Positions 17,472-25,551 of a DNA stretch of 64,000 nt are shown piece after piece; positions within the stretch are counted from its first letter, which is position 1, and every line of letters starts with the position of its first letter. The stretch lies in NCBI RefSeq assembly GCF_001653515.1, contig NZ_LYOY01000001.1:1116001-1180000 (forward strand). Reading direction: 5' to 3'. The stretch comes from Streptomyces sp. ERV7. GTDB lineage: Bacteria > Actinomycetota > Actinomycetes > Streptomycetales > Streptomycetaceae. The translations under genes were made by a program, and so were the position numbers. Under the pieces are notes generated by a model, which ran no database searches, was not told where the DNA came from, and worked only from the letters and a program-made list of their open reading frames with translations.

Positions 17472-18986
17472 GTGCACGCACGTGCCCGACTCTGCGCCGT
17501 GACCGCCCTGCTGGCCGCCGTTCCCGTACTGCCCGCGCAACTCGTGCACGCGGCGAACCGGCCACCGGCCGAGGAGAGTCCACCGGCCCGGGTCCGCCAG
17601 GTGCCGGACGCGATCGGCGGCCGGTACATCGTGGTCCTCAAGGACCAAGCGGTACACGCCGGTTCGCCCGCCGCGGCCGCCGGCCGTCTCGCCCGACTGC
17701 ACGGCGGGACCGTGCGGCACACCTACGGCACCGTCCTCCACGGCTTCGCGGCGGACATGACCGCGGAGCAGGCCCGGGCCACGGCCGCGGACCCCGCAGT
17801 GGCGTACGTGGAGCAGGACGCCCGCCAGCACTTCTCGGCGACCCAGAGCAATCCGCCCTCCTGGGGCCTGGACCGCATCGACCAGCGGGCCCTGCCGCTG
17901 GACAAGAGCTATACGTACGCCACCACCGCGAGCAACGTCACCGTGTACCTCGTCGACAGCGGACTGCGCACCACCCACGCCCAGTTCCAGGGCCGGGCGA
18001 GCATCGGCGTGGACGAGGTGGGCGACGGACGCGGCGGCCAGGACTGCCTGGGCCACGGCACCCATGTGGCGGGCACGGTCGGCGGCAGGGACCACGGCGT
18101 GGCCAAGGGCGTCAAGCTGGTCGCCGTCCGCGTCACCGACTGCCACGACAGCGCCAGTACGTCGGCGATCATCGCGGCGGCGGACTGGATCACCGCGCAC
18201 GCGGCCAAACCGGCCGTCGTCAATATGAGCATCAACAGCACCTCGGTGATCAGCAGCGAGGACGCGGCGATCAAGAAGTCCATCGCGGCCGGGATCACCT
18301 GGGTCGTCTCGTCGGGCAACAAGAACACCGACGCCTGCCACAACTCGCCGGGCGATATCGCCGAGGCCGTCGTCGTCAACAACGCGGACTCCTCCGACAA
18401 ACGGCGCTCCGACTCCGACTACGGGCGCTGCACCGATCTGTTCGCCCCCGGAACCGGCATCACCTCGGCCTGGAACAGCGGCGACACCGCCACCAAGTCG
18501 CTCACCGGCACCTCGATGGCCGCGCCGCACGTCACCGGCGCGGCGGCCCTGTGGCTCTCCGCCCACCCCGACGCCCGGCCCGCCGACGTACAGCGGCGGC
18601 TGATCGACACCGCCACCCAGGGCGCGGTCTCCAACGCCGGCAGCGGCACCCCCAACCGACTGCTCTACACACCCGTACCTCCTCGAACTCCCCGAGCCCC
18701 GCCACCAGATGCGCCCGGTCCGCGGCGAGGCGGCACGCCGCCTCCTCCGCCTCCGCCAGCGCCCGGGGCGACACACACGCCTCCGCCGCCACCAGCGCGG
18801 GAGTGGAGACGGGCCACAGGGGCTGAGCGCGGGACAGCGCGTCCACCACCGACGGCTCGGCCAGTACGTAGCCGATCCGCAGGCCCGCCAGGCCCCATGT
18901 CTTGGTCAGGCTGCGCAGGACCACCAGGCCCGGCACGTCCGTACGCCCCGCCAGCGCCTCCCGCTCGCCCGGCACCGCGTCCATGA
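17472..18986 (+). CDS. Secreted subtilisin-like serine protease (S8), 3' end fused to foreign antisense sequence
   Basis: GTG 17472 follows AGGAG at 17462-17466. The protein has a signal peptide (residues 1-28), an I9 propeptide (GGRYIVVLKDQ, HGFAADM), and a proteinase-K-type catalytic domain. The triad is visible: Asp in VYLVDSGL (about 161), His in GHGTHVAGT (about 196) and Ser in GTSMAAPHVTG (about 350). The domain finishes normally near residue 400 (GSGTPNRLLYTP). After about base 18670 the frame runs another 105 proline-rich residues that are only the complement of the convergent cobC gene. The native 3' end has therefore been lost or replaced. The enzyme may still be active because the fold is complete. 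Confidence 0.85.
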   Translation: MHARARLCAVTALLAAVPVLPAQLVHAANRPPAEESPPARVRQVPDAIGGRYIVVLKDQAVHAGSPAAAAGRLARLHGGTVRHTYGTVLHGFAADMTAEQARATAADPAVAYVEQDARQHFSATQSNPPSWGLDRIDQRALPLDKSYTYATTASNVTVYLVDSGLRTTHAQFQGRASIGVDEVGDGRGGQDCLGHGTHVAGTVGGRDHGVAKGVKLVAVRVTDCHDSASTSAIIAAADWITAHAAKPAVVNMSINSTSVISSEDAAIKKSIAAGITWVVSSGNKNTDACHNSPGDIAEAVVVNNADSSDKRRSDSDYGRCTDLFAPGTGITSAWNSGDTATKSLTGTSMAAPHVTGAAALWLSAHPDARPADVQRRLIDTATQGAVSNAGSGTPNRLLYTPVPPRTPRAPPPDAPGPRRGGTPPPPPPPAPGATHTPPPPPAREWRRATGAERGTARPPPTARPVRSRSAGPPGPMSWSGCAGPPGPARPYAPPAPPARPAPRP

Positions 18987-19518
18987 ACGCCTCGTCCACG
19001 ACCAGCGTCCGCCCGGGCCGGGCGAGCGCGGCCAGGACCCCGCCGGGGTGCAGCACCGACGTGGGGTTGGTGGGGTTGCCCACCACCACGAGGTCCGCCT
19101 CGGAGGGGACCGCCGCCGGATCGAGCCGGAACCCGTCCTCCGGGCGCAGCAGTACCCGCCGCACCGAGTGCCCCGCGTCCCGCAGCGCCGCCTCGGGCTC
19201 GGTGAACTGCGGGTGCACCACCACGGGGTGGCGGAACGGCAGCGCCCGCGCGAGCAGCACGAACGCCTCCGCCGCCCCCGCCGTGAGCAGCACCCGCTCC
19301 TCGGGCAGCCCGTGCCGCCCCGCGACCGCCGCCCGCGCCGCCCGCCCGTCGGGGTAGGCGGCGAGCCCGGTCAGGGACGCGGCTATCCGCTCCCGCAGCC
19401 AGTCCGGGGGAGTGCCCGCCCGTACGTTGACCGCGAGGTCGGTCAGACCCTCGCCGCCGTCACGGACCTCCGCGTCACCGTGGTGGCGCAGATCGTGCTC
19501 AGTGATGTGCGTGCGCAT
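18670..19518 (-). pseudogene. cobC: cobC, threonine-phosphate decarboxylase/aminotransferase-like, 3'-truncated
   Basis: The first roughly 283 residues match a PLP-dependent CobC: MRTHITEHDLRHHG start, VGNPTNPTSVLHPG, LVVDEAFMD, and the PLP lysine in SLTKTWGLAGLRIGY. The usual C-terminal 50-70 residues (small domain with the substrate arginine region) are missing. After GEFEEVRV the frame enters the complement of the subtilisin gene and runs to 18532 as arginine-rich nonsense. ATG 19518 is preferred; the gene overlaps cbiX by 20 bases. CobC makes the aminopropanol phosphate side chain of cobalamin or acts in its attachment. This copy is probably inactive. Confidence 0.75.
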
Positions 19519-20410
19519 GGCTGCCATGGTGGTGATGATGGTGGCCGTCGTCGTCCGGGTGGAAGTGCGGCTGCTGGGGCAGTCCCACCTTGTCCTCGAA
19601 TCCGGGCAGTGCGATCCGGTAGACGCAGGAGTCGCAGTTCATCCGCAGATCCCCCTTCACCGCCTCCTCGTACCGCTCCATGACCAGCGCGTGCAGCTCC
19701 TCGGCCGCGCCGATGACGTCGGCGGACCGGACGTCGAGGCCGGGGTGCGCCGCCGCCCACTCCTCGGTCTGCTGCCGCACCCGGTCCGGCAGGATGCCGG
19801 TGAACAGGAAGTACGGCAGGACCACGATCCGCCGCGCGCCCAGCTTCTCGCAGCGGTCCAGACCGGACGGCACGTCCGGCGCCGCGAGCGAGACGAACGC
19901 CGTCTCCACGCCCGCGTAACCGCGCCCCTCCCAGAACAGCCGGGCCGCCTTGTGCACCTCGGAGTTGGCGTCCGGGTCGGTCGAGCCCCGGCCGACGAGC
20001 AGGACCGTCACCTCGGAGCGGTCGAGGTCGCCGATGACCTCGTCGACCCGGCGCTCCAGGACCGCGAGCAGCGACGGGTGCGGGCCGAGCGGACGCCCGT
20101 AGGTGTACGAGATGCCCGGGTGGCGCTCCTTCTCGCGGGTGAGCGCGGCCGGGATGTCGCCCTTGGCGTGCCCGGCCGACACCAGCATCAGGGGCACCGC
20201 GGCGAACCGTTTCGCGCCCCGCTCCACCAGCGAGGTCACGGCCTCGCCCAGCGGCGGCGGCGACAGCTCGATGAAGCCGCCCGCCACGGGCAGTTCGGGG
20301 TTGCGGCGGCCGAGCTCCTCGACGAACGCGCGGAACGCCTCGGCCCCGGCGTCGTCCCGGGTGCCGTGCCCGGCGATGAGCAGTGCGGGCCTGGTCTGGG
20401 GGGTGGTCAC
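19499..20410 (-). CDS. cbiX: Sirohydrochlorin/cobalt chelatase-like protein (CbiX family) with His-rich tail
   Basis: A 303-residue protein with two CbiX/SirB-like halves: ALLIAGHGTRDDAG (first metal-site His) and VTVLLVGRGSTDPDAN, then RRIVVLPYFLFTGIL. A CDSC pair (residues about 263-266) precedes a tail with a run of six histidines and more HxH pairs, likely a metal store. Enzymes of this type insert cobalt or iron into sirohydrochlorin. The gene overlaps cobH by 4 bases and cobC by about 20, so it is the middle of a coupled operon. Confidence 0.88.
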   Translation of the reverse strand: MTTPQTRPALLIAGHGTRDDAGAEAFRAFVEELGRRNPELPVAGGFIELSPPPLGEAVTSLVERGAKRFAAVPLMLVSAGHAKGDIPAALTREKERHPGISYTYGRPLGPHPSLLAVLERRVDEVIGDLDRSEVTVLLVGRGSTDPDANSEVHKAARLFWEGRGYAGVETAFVSLAAPDVPSGLDRCEKLGARRIVVLPYFLFTGILPDRVRQQTEEWAAAHPGLDVRSADVIGAAEELHALVMERYEEAVKGDLRMNCDSCVYRIALPGFEDKVGLPQQPHFHPDDDGHHHHHHGSHAHAHH

Positions 20411-21003
20411 TGGTTCTCCTTGGCGAGGGGGTGGTACAGAAGGGCGTTGAGCGCGGCGGACGCCACCGCCGAGCCGCCCTTCTCGGAAACGTTGCTGACG
20501 GCGGGCAGACCGCTCTCGCGCAGCGCCTGCTTGGACTCGACGGCTCCGACGAAGCCGACCGGAAGCCCGATCACCAGCGCGGGTGCGGTGTCGAGGGTGA
20601 GGAGCTCCTCAAGGGCGGTGGGCGCGTTGCCGATCACCCAGAGCGCGCCGGGGCCCACTTCCTCGTACGCGAGCCGGACGGCGTGGGCCGAACGCGTCAG
20701 GTCCGGGCCGGACTTGGCGTCCCTGAGGCGGCAGACGGTCTCGCGCCGGGTGATCCCGGCCGCGACCATCTCCACATCGGTGACGACCGGCGCCCCGGCG
20801 TGCAGCGCCGCGTGCGCCTTCGCCAGCGACTCCTCGTCCATGACGAGGTCCGCGGCGTAGCCGAGGTCGGCGGCGGAGTGGACGACCCGCTCCACCACGG
20901 CCCTGGTCAGCGGCGCGAAGTGGGTGGTGTCGAGGCGGGCGCGCATCCGCCGGTACGACTCCACCTCGATCGGGTGGACCGTACGCTCCCAGGGCCTGCT
21001 CAC
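20407..21003 (-). CDS. cobH: Precorrin-8X methylmutase
   Basis: A 198-residue CobH/CbiC protein. The catalytic histidine lies in RVVHSAADLGYA (around residue 40). LVIGLPVGFVGAVESKQAL and AVSNVSEKGGSAVASAALNAL are family signatures. The enzyme moves the C11 methyl to C12 to form hydrogenobyrinate. The GTG at 21003 overlaps the cobJ stop (GTGA), which fixes the start better than the upstream ATG. Confidence 0.92.
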   Translation of the reverse strand: MSRPWERTVHPIEVESYRRMRARLDTTHFAPLTRAVVERVVHSAADLGYAADLVMDEESLAKAHAALHAGAPVVTDVEMVAAGITRRETVCRLRDAKSGPDLTRSAHAVRLAYEEVGPGALWVIGNAPTALEELLTLDTAPALVIGLPVGFVGAVESKQALRESGLPAVSNVSEKGGSAVASAALNALLYHPLAKENQ

Positions 21004-22223
21004 CGGGCCTCCTCGGCGGTACCGGTCTGCCACCGGTAGCCGCGCGGAGTCACCATGCGGCCGGCGATCTCACGGGTGGCCGTGTTGCCGACGGTCACCA
21101 CCGTCATCATGTCCACGCTCGCCGGGTCCAGTGCGCCGAGCGTGGTCAGCCTGCTGCTCTCGTCGGGGCGGGAGGCGTTGCGCACCACGCCGACCGGGGT
21201 GTGCGGGGCGCGGTGCTCGGCGAGGATGCCGAGCGCCTTGGGCAGCTGCCAGTCGCGGCCCCGGCTGCGCGGGTTGTAGAAGGTGACCACGATGTCGGCT
21301 TCGGCGGCGGCCTGTACACGGCGCTCGATGACCTCCCACGGCGTGTGCAGGTCGGAGAGCGAGATGGAGACGTGGTCGTGCCCCAGCGGCGCACCCAGGA
21401 TCGCGGCGGCGGCCAGCGCTGCCGTCACGCCCGGCACGCCCACCACCTCGATGTCGTCGGCGGCCTCGGCGAGCGCGGGCGACGCCATCGCGTACACCCC
21501 CGCGTCGCCCGAGCCGATCAGCGCGACCGCGTGGCCCGCGCGCGCCCGGGCGACGGCGGTACGGGCCCGCTCCTCCTCGGCACCGAGCCCCGACTCCAGG
21601 ACCGTGGTGCCGGGCCGCAGCAGATCGCGGATCTGGTCCACGTACTGGTCGAGCCCGACGAGCACCGAGGCCCGGCGCAGCTCGTCCTTGGCGCGCGGGG
21701 TGAGCAGGTCCCGGGCGCCGGGCCCGAGCCCGACGACCGCGAGCCGTCCGCGCGGAGCGCGCCGCACCACGGCGCAGGTCGCCATCGCGGCCCGCCCCTC
21801 GGGGCTCGACTTCCGCTTCGGCACCAGCAGTTCGCCCCCGCCCGCGAGCGCGGCGGCCTCCGCGACGCTCGGCGTCCCGACGGCCTCCAGCGGCGCGTCC
21901 GACGGGTTCGGCACCTCGATCCCGGCGAGCTCCTGCGCGCTGTACGTGGTGAGCGGCACCCCGAGCCGGGCCGCGGCCTCCACGATCCCCGGCTCCTCGG
22001 ACTTCGCGTCCACGGTGGCCAGCGCGGCCACGCTGAGCAGGCTGAGACCGGCGTCCGCGAGCGCGTCCCGGACGAGGCCGAGCACCTCCTCGACGGGCGC
22101 GCCCTTGGACGCGCCGACGCCCACGACCAGCGACTTCGGCCGCAGTACGGCTTCGTCCGGGCCGAGTTCGAGCAGCCGGTCGGTGAGGTGGAGGGCGGCG
22201 GGGCCCCCGGCGGCGGGGGTCAC
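21000..22223 (-). CDS. cobJ: CobE/CbiG-C fused to precorrin-3B C17-methyltransferase, probably 5'-truncated
   Basis: 407 residues from GTG 22223. Residues about 30-150 are a CbiG C-terminal/CobE domain (SLVVGVGASKGAPVEEV, ATVDAKSEEPGI). The rest is CobJ, an S-adenosylmethionine methyltransferase: LAVVGLGPGARDLLTPRA, GSGDAGVYAMASPALAEA, VTFYNPRSRGRDWQ. From what I know of Streptomyces, this fusion usually has a CbiG N-terminal domain of some 150 residues in front, absent here. No ribosome binding site precedes the GTG, and the DNA before it looks like a common intergenic repeat. The CobJ part appears intact. Confidence 0.78.
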   Translation of the reverse strand: MTPAAGGPAALHLTDRLLELGPDEAVLRPKSLVVGVGASKGAPVEEVLGLVRDALADAGLSLLSVAALATVDAKSEEPGIVEAAARLGVPLTTYSAQELAGIEVPNPSDAPLEAVGTPSVAEAAALAGGGELLVPKRKSSPEGRAAMATCAVVRRAPRGRLAVVGLGPGARDLLTPRAKDELRRASVLVGLDQYVDQIRDLLRPGTTVLESGLGAEEERARTAVARARAGHAVALIGSGDAGVYAMASPALAEAADDIEVVGVPGVTAALAAAAILGAPLGHDHVSISLSDLHTPWEVIERRVQAAAEADIVVTFYNPRSRGRDWQLPKALGILAEHRAPHTPVGVVRNASRPDESSRLTTLGALDPASVDMMTVVTVGNTATREIAGRMVTPRGYRWQTGTAEEAR

Positions 22224-22271
22224 GTAACTGCGCGGCCAGCCCCCACCGGAGCCGCAGGTAAGGACCGGGCC

Positions 22272-22289
22272 CCGGGGCGAAGCCCCCGG
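22272..22289 (-). terminator. Hairpin between the MocR gene and the truncated cobJ gene
   Basis: CCGGGGC GAA GCCCCCGG forms a strong GC hairpin downstream of the MocR stop (22331). There is no U-tract, so it may be an intergenic repeat rather than a true terminator. The 60 bases on the cobJ side also look like repeated intergenic sequence. Confidence 0.4.
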
Positions 22290-22330
22290 CCGCCCGCCAG
22301 AGGGCTTAAGGGAACGGGCGGGGTGGGGGG

Positions 22331-23752
22331 CTAAGGCAGGACCCTGCACAGGGCGTCCAGTGCCCCCGCCCAGCCCCAGTCCGGCGGCGCCGCGTACCCG
22401 ACCACCAGCGCATCCCGCTCCGAACGCGTCCCCGGGTGGCGGAAGGCCGAGAGGCCCTGGAGGGCCAGGCCCTGCCAGGCCGCGGCCTGGATGACCGCGC
22501 GCTCCGTACCGGGCGGGAGCTCCAGCACCGCATGGAGCCCCGCCGCGATCCCGCTCACCCGCACCTCCGGCGCCCGCGCCGCCAGCGCCGCCACCAGCTG
22601 GTCGCGCCGCCGCCGGTAGCGCAGGCGCATCCCGCGCACATGGCGGTCGTACGCGCCGGACGCGATGAACTCCGCAAGGGTCAGCTGGTCCAGCGCGCCG
22701 CACGACCAGTCGACGTCCCCCTTCGCCTCCGCCACCTCCCCCGCGAGCCGCTCGGGCAGCACCATCCAGGCCAGCCGCAGCCCGGGCGCCAGCGACTTGC
22801 TGGCCGTGCCGAGGTAGACGACGTGCTCGGGATCGAGGCCCTGGAGCGCGCCGACGGGCTGGCGGTCGTAGCGGAACTCGCCGTCGTAGTCGTCCTCCAG
22901 GATCAGCCCGTCCGTGGCCCGCGCCCAGTCGACGACGGCCGCGCGCCGGTCCGGCGGGAGCGCCACCCCGACCGGGAACTGGTGCGCGGGTGTCAGCAGC
23001 ACCGCCCCCAGCCCCTTCGACTCCCCCAACTCGCCGGTGAGCGTGCCGTGTTCGTCGAACGGCAGCGCCGGGGTGCGCAGCCCGGCCCGCGTCAGCAGGT
23101 CCCGGTGGACGTCGAGCCCGTACGCCTCGACGCCGATCTCGCGGACCCGGCGCGCCCGCAGCACCCGCCCGAGCAGCATCAGACCGTGCACGAAGCCCGC
23201 GCAGACGACGATGCGCTCGGGGTCCGCGTGGACCCCGCGCGCCCGCGCCAGATAGTCGGCGAGGACCGTGCGCAGCTCGATGCGGCCGCGCGGGTCGCCG
23301 TAGCCGAAGGCCTCGTGGGGCGCGGCCGTCAGCGCCCGCCGGGAGGCCTTCAGCCACTCGGCACGGGGAAAGGACGCCAGGTCGGGGCTGCCCGCGATCA
23401 GGCTGTACGCGGGGGTGCGGCGCGCCGGGTGCCGGGGCCCGGACGGCTGCGGGCGGCGCGGCGCGGTCCGCTGGGCGACCCGGGTGCCGGAGCCCTGGCG
23501 GGCGGTGAGCCAGCCCTCGGCGACGAGTTCGGCGTACGCGTCGGCCACCGTGTTGCGCGCGACGCCCAGGTCCGCGGCGAGCGAGCGCGACGAGGGCAGC
23601 CGGGCGCCGGGGGCGAGCCGGCCGCTGCGGACGGCCTCGCGCAGCGCGTCCATGAGGCCGGCGCGCAGCCCGCCGGCGCCCACCTCCACATGGAGGTCGA
23701 CACCGAAGACTTCGGCCAGAGTTCCGGAGGAAGTGGCCCAGGATTCCACCAT
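22331..23752 (-). CDS. MocR/PdxR-type GntR regulator with aminotransferase domain
   Basis: A 473-residue fusion. Residues about 20-90 are a GntR winged helix (ALREAVRSGRLAPGARLPSSR, DLGVARNTVADAYAELVAEG). The remainder is a class I aminotransferase fold with YGDPRG, LEDDYDGEFRY and the PLP lysine in YLGTASKSLAPGLRLAW (about residue 320). Such proteins usually regulate the neighbouring divergent gene using PLP or an amino-compound. Here the divergent partner is the AhpD-like operon at 23800-25498. Confidence 0.88.
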   Translation of the reverse strand: MVESWATSSGTLAEVFGVDLHVEVGAGGLRAGLMDALREAVRSGRLAPGARLPSSRSLAADLGVARNTVADAYAELVAEGWLTARQGSGTRVAQRTAPRRPQPSGPRHPARRTPAYSLIAGSPDLASFPRAEWLKASRRALTAAPHEAFGYGDPRGRIELRTVLADYLARARGVHADPERIVVCAGFVHGLMLLGRVLRARRVREIGVEAYGLDVHRDLLTRAGLRTPALPFDEHGTLTGELGESKGLGAVLLTPAHQFPVGVALPPDRRAAVVDWARATDGLILEDDYDGEFRYDRQPVGALQGLDPEHVVYLGTASKSLAPGLRLAWMVLPERLAGEVAEAKGDVDWSCGALDQLTLAEFIASGAYDRHVRGMRLRYRRRRDQLVAALAARAPEVRVSGIAAGLHAVLELPPGTERAVIQAAAWQGLALQGLSAFRHPGTRSERDALVVGYAAPPDWGWAGALDALCRVLP

Positions 23753-23799
23753 GAAAATGGACCATACCCGTGTGACATGTGCCGCGTACCGTCACTTCC

Positions 23800-24336
23800 A
23801 TGACGACGAACGGGAACACGGGGACCACGGTGACGCAGAACGACGAGAGCCCGGACGCCTCCTACGCGACGGAGCAGGCGCCCCGTCTGCACTGGGCCAA
23901 GGCGGCACCGGAGGTCTACAAGGCCATGGTCAAGCTGGAGGCGGCGGCCGGGCGCGGGGTGGACCCGGTGATCCACGAGCTGGTCAAGATCCGTGCCTCG
24001 CAGCTCAACCACTGTGCCTTCTGCCTCGACATGCACACCAAGGACGCGCTCGCGGCGGGCGAGTCGGTGGAGCGGATCGTGCAGCTCAGCGCCTGGGAGG
24101 AGTCCCAGCACTTCTACACGGCGAAGGAGCTGGCGGCGATCGAGCTGACCGAGGCGATCACCGTCCTCACCGACGGCTTCGTGCCGGACCATGTGTACGC
24201 GAAGGCGGCCGAGCAGTTCGACGCGACCGAGCTGGGCCATCTGATCGCCGCCATCACGGTGATCAACGCCTGGAACCGCTTCGGCGTCACCACCCGGATG
24301 GTCCCGGGCCACTACACCCCCGGGATGTACAAGTGA
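23800..24336 (+). CDS. AhpD/carboxymuconolactone decarboxylase family protein
   Basis: A 178-residue protein with the AhpD-type redox motif QLNHCAFCLDMH (CxxC plus His), near residue 70, and the helix LAAIELTEAITVLTDGFVPD. Members reduce peroxides through the two cysteines. The ATG at 23800 lies 48 bases from the divergent MocR start. Its stop overlaps the GTG of the next gene (GTGA), so it is translationally coupled. Confidence 0.86.
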   Translation: MTTNGNTGTTVTQNDESPDASYATEQAPRLHWAKAAPEVYKAMVKLEAAAGRGVDPVIHELVKIRASQLNHCAFCLDMHTKDALAAGESVERIVQLSAWEESQHFYTAKELAAIELTEAITVLTDGFVPDHVYAKAAEQFDATELGHLIAAITVINAWNRFGVTTRMVPGHYTPGMYK

Positions 24337-24782
24337 CGGCGCGCGCCTGGCAGGTCCCGCAGGAGGTCTACCGGGCCCTGGCGGCGGTGAGCGCGGCCGC
24401 CAAGAAGGCGCTCGACCCGACCCTGACGGAGCTGGTCATGGTCCGCGCCTCGCAGCTCAACCACTGCGCGTTCTGCCTGGACATGCACCTCGACCTCGCG
24501 CGCGACCACGGCGAGACCGAGGGACGGCTCGATCTCGTCGCGGCCTGGCACGAAGCGGGCGACCGCTTCAGCGAGCGCGAGCGTGCGGCCCTCGCACTCA
24601 CCGAAGGCATAACGGTCCTGACCGACGGGTTCGTTCCCGACGAGCTGTTCGCGCTGGCGGCGAAGCACTTCGACGAGACCGAACTGGCCCATCTCATCGC
24701 CGCGATCACCGCCATCAACAGCTGGAACCGGCTGATGGTGGCCCGCCGTACCGCACCCGGAGAGACCGAATGGCACAGCTGA
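24333..24782 (+). CDS. Second AhpD-like protein (paralogue of the preceding gene)
   Basis: 149 residues from GTG 24333. It shares the motif QLNHCAFCLDMHLDLA and the segment ITVLTDGFVPDELFALAAKHFDETEL with the gene upstream, so this is a tandem duplication that has diverged. The N-terminal extension of the first copy is missing. Together they may form a hetero-oligomer. It overlaps the next gene by 13 bases. Confidence 0.84.
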   Translation: MTARAWQVPQEVYRALAAVSAAAKKALDPTLTELVMVRASQLNHCAFCLDMHLDLARDHGETEGRLDLVAAWHEAGDRFSERERAALALTEGITVLTDGFVPDELFALAAKHFDETELAHLIAAITAINSWNRLMVARRTAPGETEWHS

Positions 24783-25498
24783 CCCCCGTCGCCGCCTTCC
24801 GCGCCCTGCACCACGGGCGCGGACCGGGCGACCCCCTGATCCTGCCCGGTCCGTGGGACGCGGCCAGTGCACGGGTCTACGAGGAGGCGGGCTTCCCGGC
24901 GCTCGCCACGCCGAGCGCCGGGGTCGCCGCCTCGCTCGGCTACGCGGACGGCGAGACGCCCGGGGACGAGATGTTCGCGGCGGTCGCCCGGATCGTCCGG
25001 GCCGTCTCCGTGCCCGTCTCGGCGGACGTCGAGGGCGGCTACGGCCTCGCCCCCAAGGAGCTGGTGGCCCGGCTGCTCGACACCGGCGCGGTCGGCTGCA
25101 ACCTGGAGGACTCGGCCGACGGCGCCCTCAAGGACCCGGCGCGCCACGCCGACTGGCTGGCGGAGGTGCGCGCGGAGGCCGGGGACCGACTGTTCATCAA
25201 CGCGCGCGTGGACACGTACATCGAGGGCGTGACCGACCTGGACGCGACGATCGCGCGGGCGCGCGCGTACGTGGCGGCGGGCGCCGACTGCGTCTACCCG
25301 TACGGGGCTCCCGCCGAGCACCTGCCGAAGATCGCCGCCGCCGTACCGGCCCCGGTCAACCAGGTCGCGCTCGCGGACGGCCCGACCCCGCGCCGCCTCG
25401 GCGAACTCGGCGCGGCCCGCGTCACGTTCGGCCCGCTCCTCCAGCGCCGCGCGATGAAGGCGGTACGGGAGGCCGCGGAGCAGCTGCGCACCGGCTGA
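24770..25498 (+). CDS. Isocitrate lyase/PEP mutase superfamily protein
   Basis: A 242-residue TIM-barrel protein with PGPWDAASARVYEEAGF, SADVEGGYG (metal-binding acid region) and GCNLEDSADG, followed by VNQVALADGPTPRRLGELG. This is the PEP-mutase-like group that cleaves or rearranges 2-methylisocitrate-like or phosphono-type substrates; the substrate is unknown. Family enzymes normally carry a KxxC-type loop, which I do not see, so catalytic capacity is uncertain. Its TGA lies in the 18-base repeat also found after the sigma factor gene. Confidence 0.82.
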   Translation: MAQLTPVAAFRALHHGRGPGDPLILPGPWDAASARVYEEAGFPALATPSAGVAASLGYADGETPGDEMFAAVARIVRAVSVPVSADVEGGYGLAPKELVARLLDTGAVGCNLEDSADGALKDPARHADWLAEVRAEAGDRLFINARVDTYIEGVTDLDATIARARAYVAAGADCVYPYGAPAEHLPKIAAAVPAPVNQVALADGPTPRRLGELGAARVTFGPLLQRRAMKAVREAAEQLRTG

Positions 25499-25512
25499 GA
25501 GCCTGTCTTTGA
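25495..25512. repeat. 18-bp repeat, copy 2, spanning the stop codon of the PEP-mutase-like gene
   Basis: Identical to 3760-3777 and in the same orientation relative to the upstream gene. In both cases the stop codon TGA belongs to the repeat. Confidence 0.6.
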
Positions 25513-25551
25513 GGGCGTGCGGGGCCGGGCCCGAGGCCGCCGGCCCCGCAC

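Noticed and set aside
17472..18986. Proline-rich C-terminal domain of the subtilisin.
   Set aside because: From about 18670 the sequence is the complement of well-conserved cobC codons, so the tail is not native.
21201..22334. Long open frames on the plus strand opposite cobJ and elsewhere.
   Set aside because: High GC produces antisense shadows; codon character and motifs belong to the minus strand gene.
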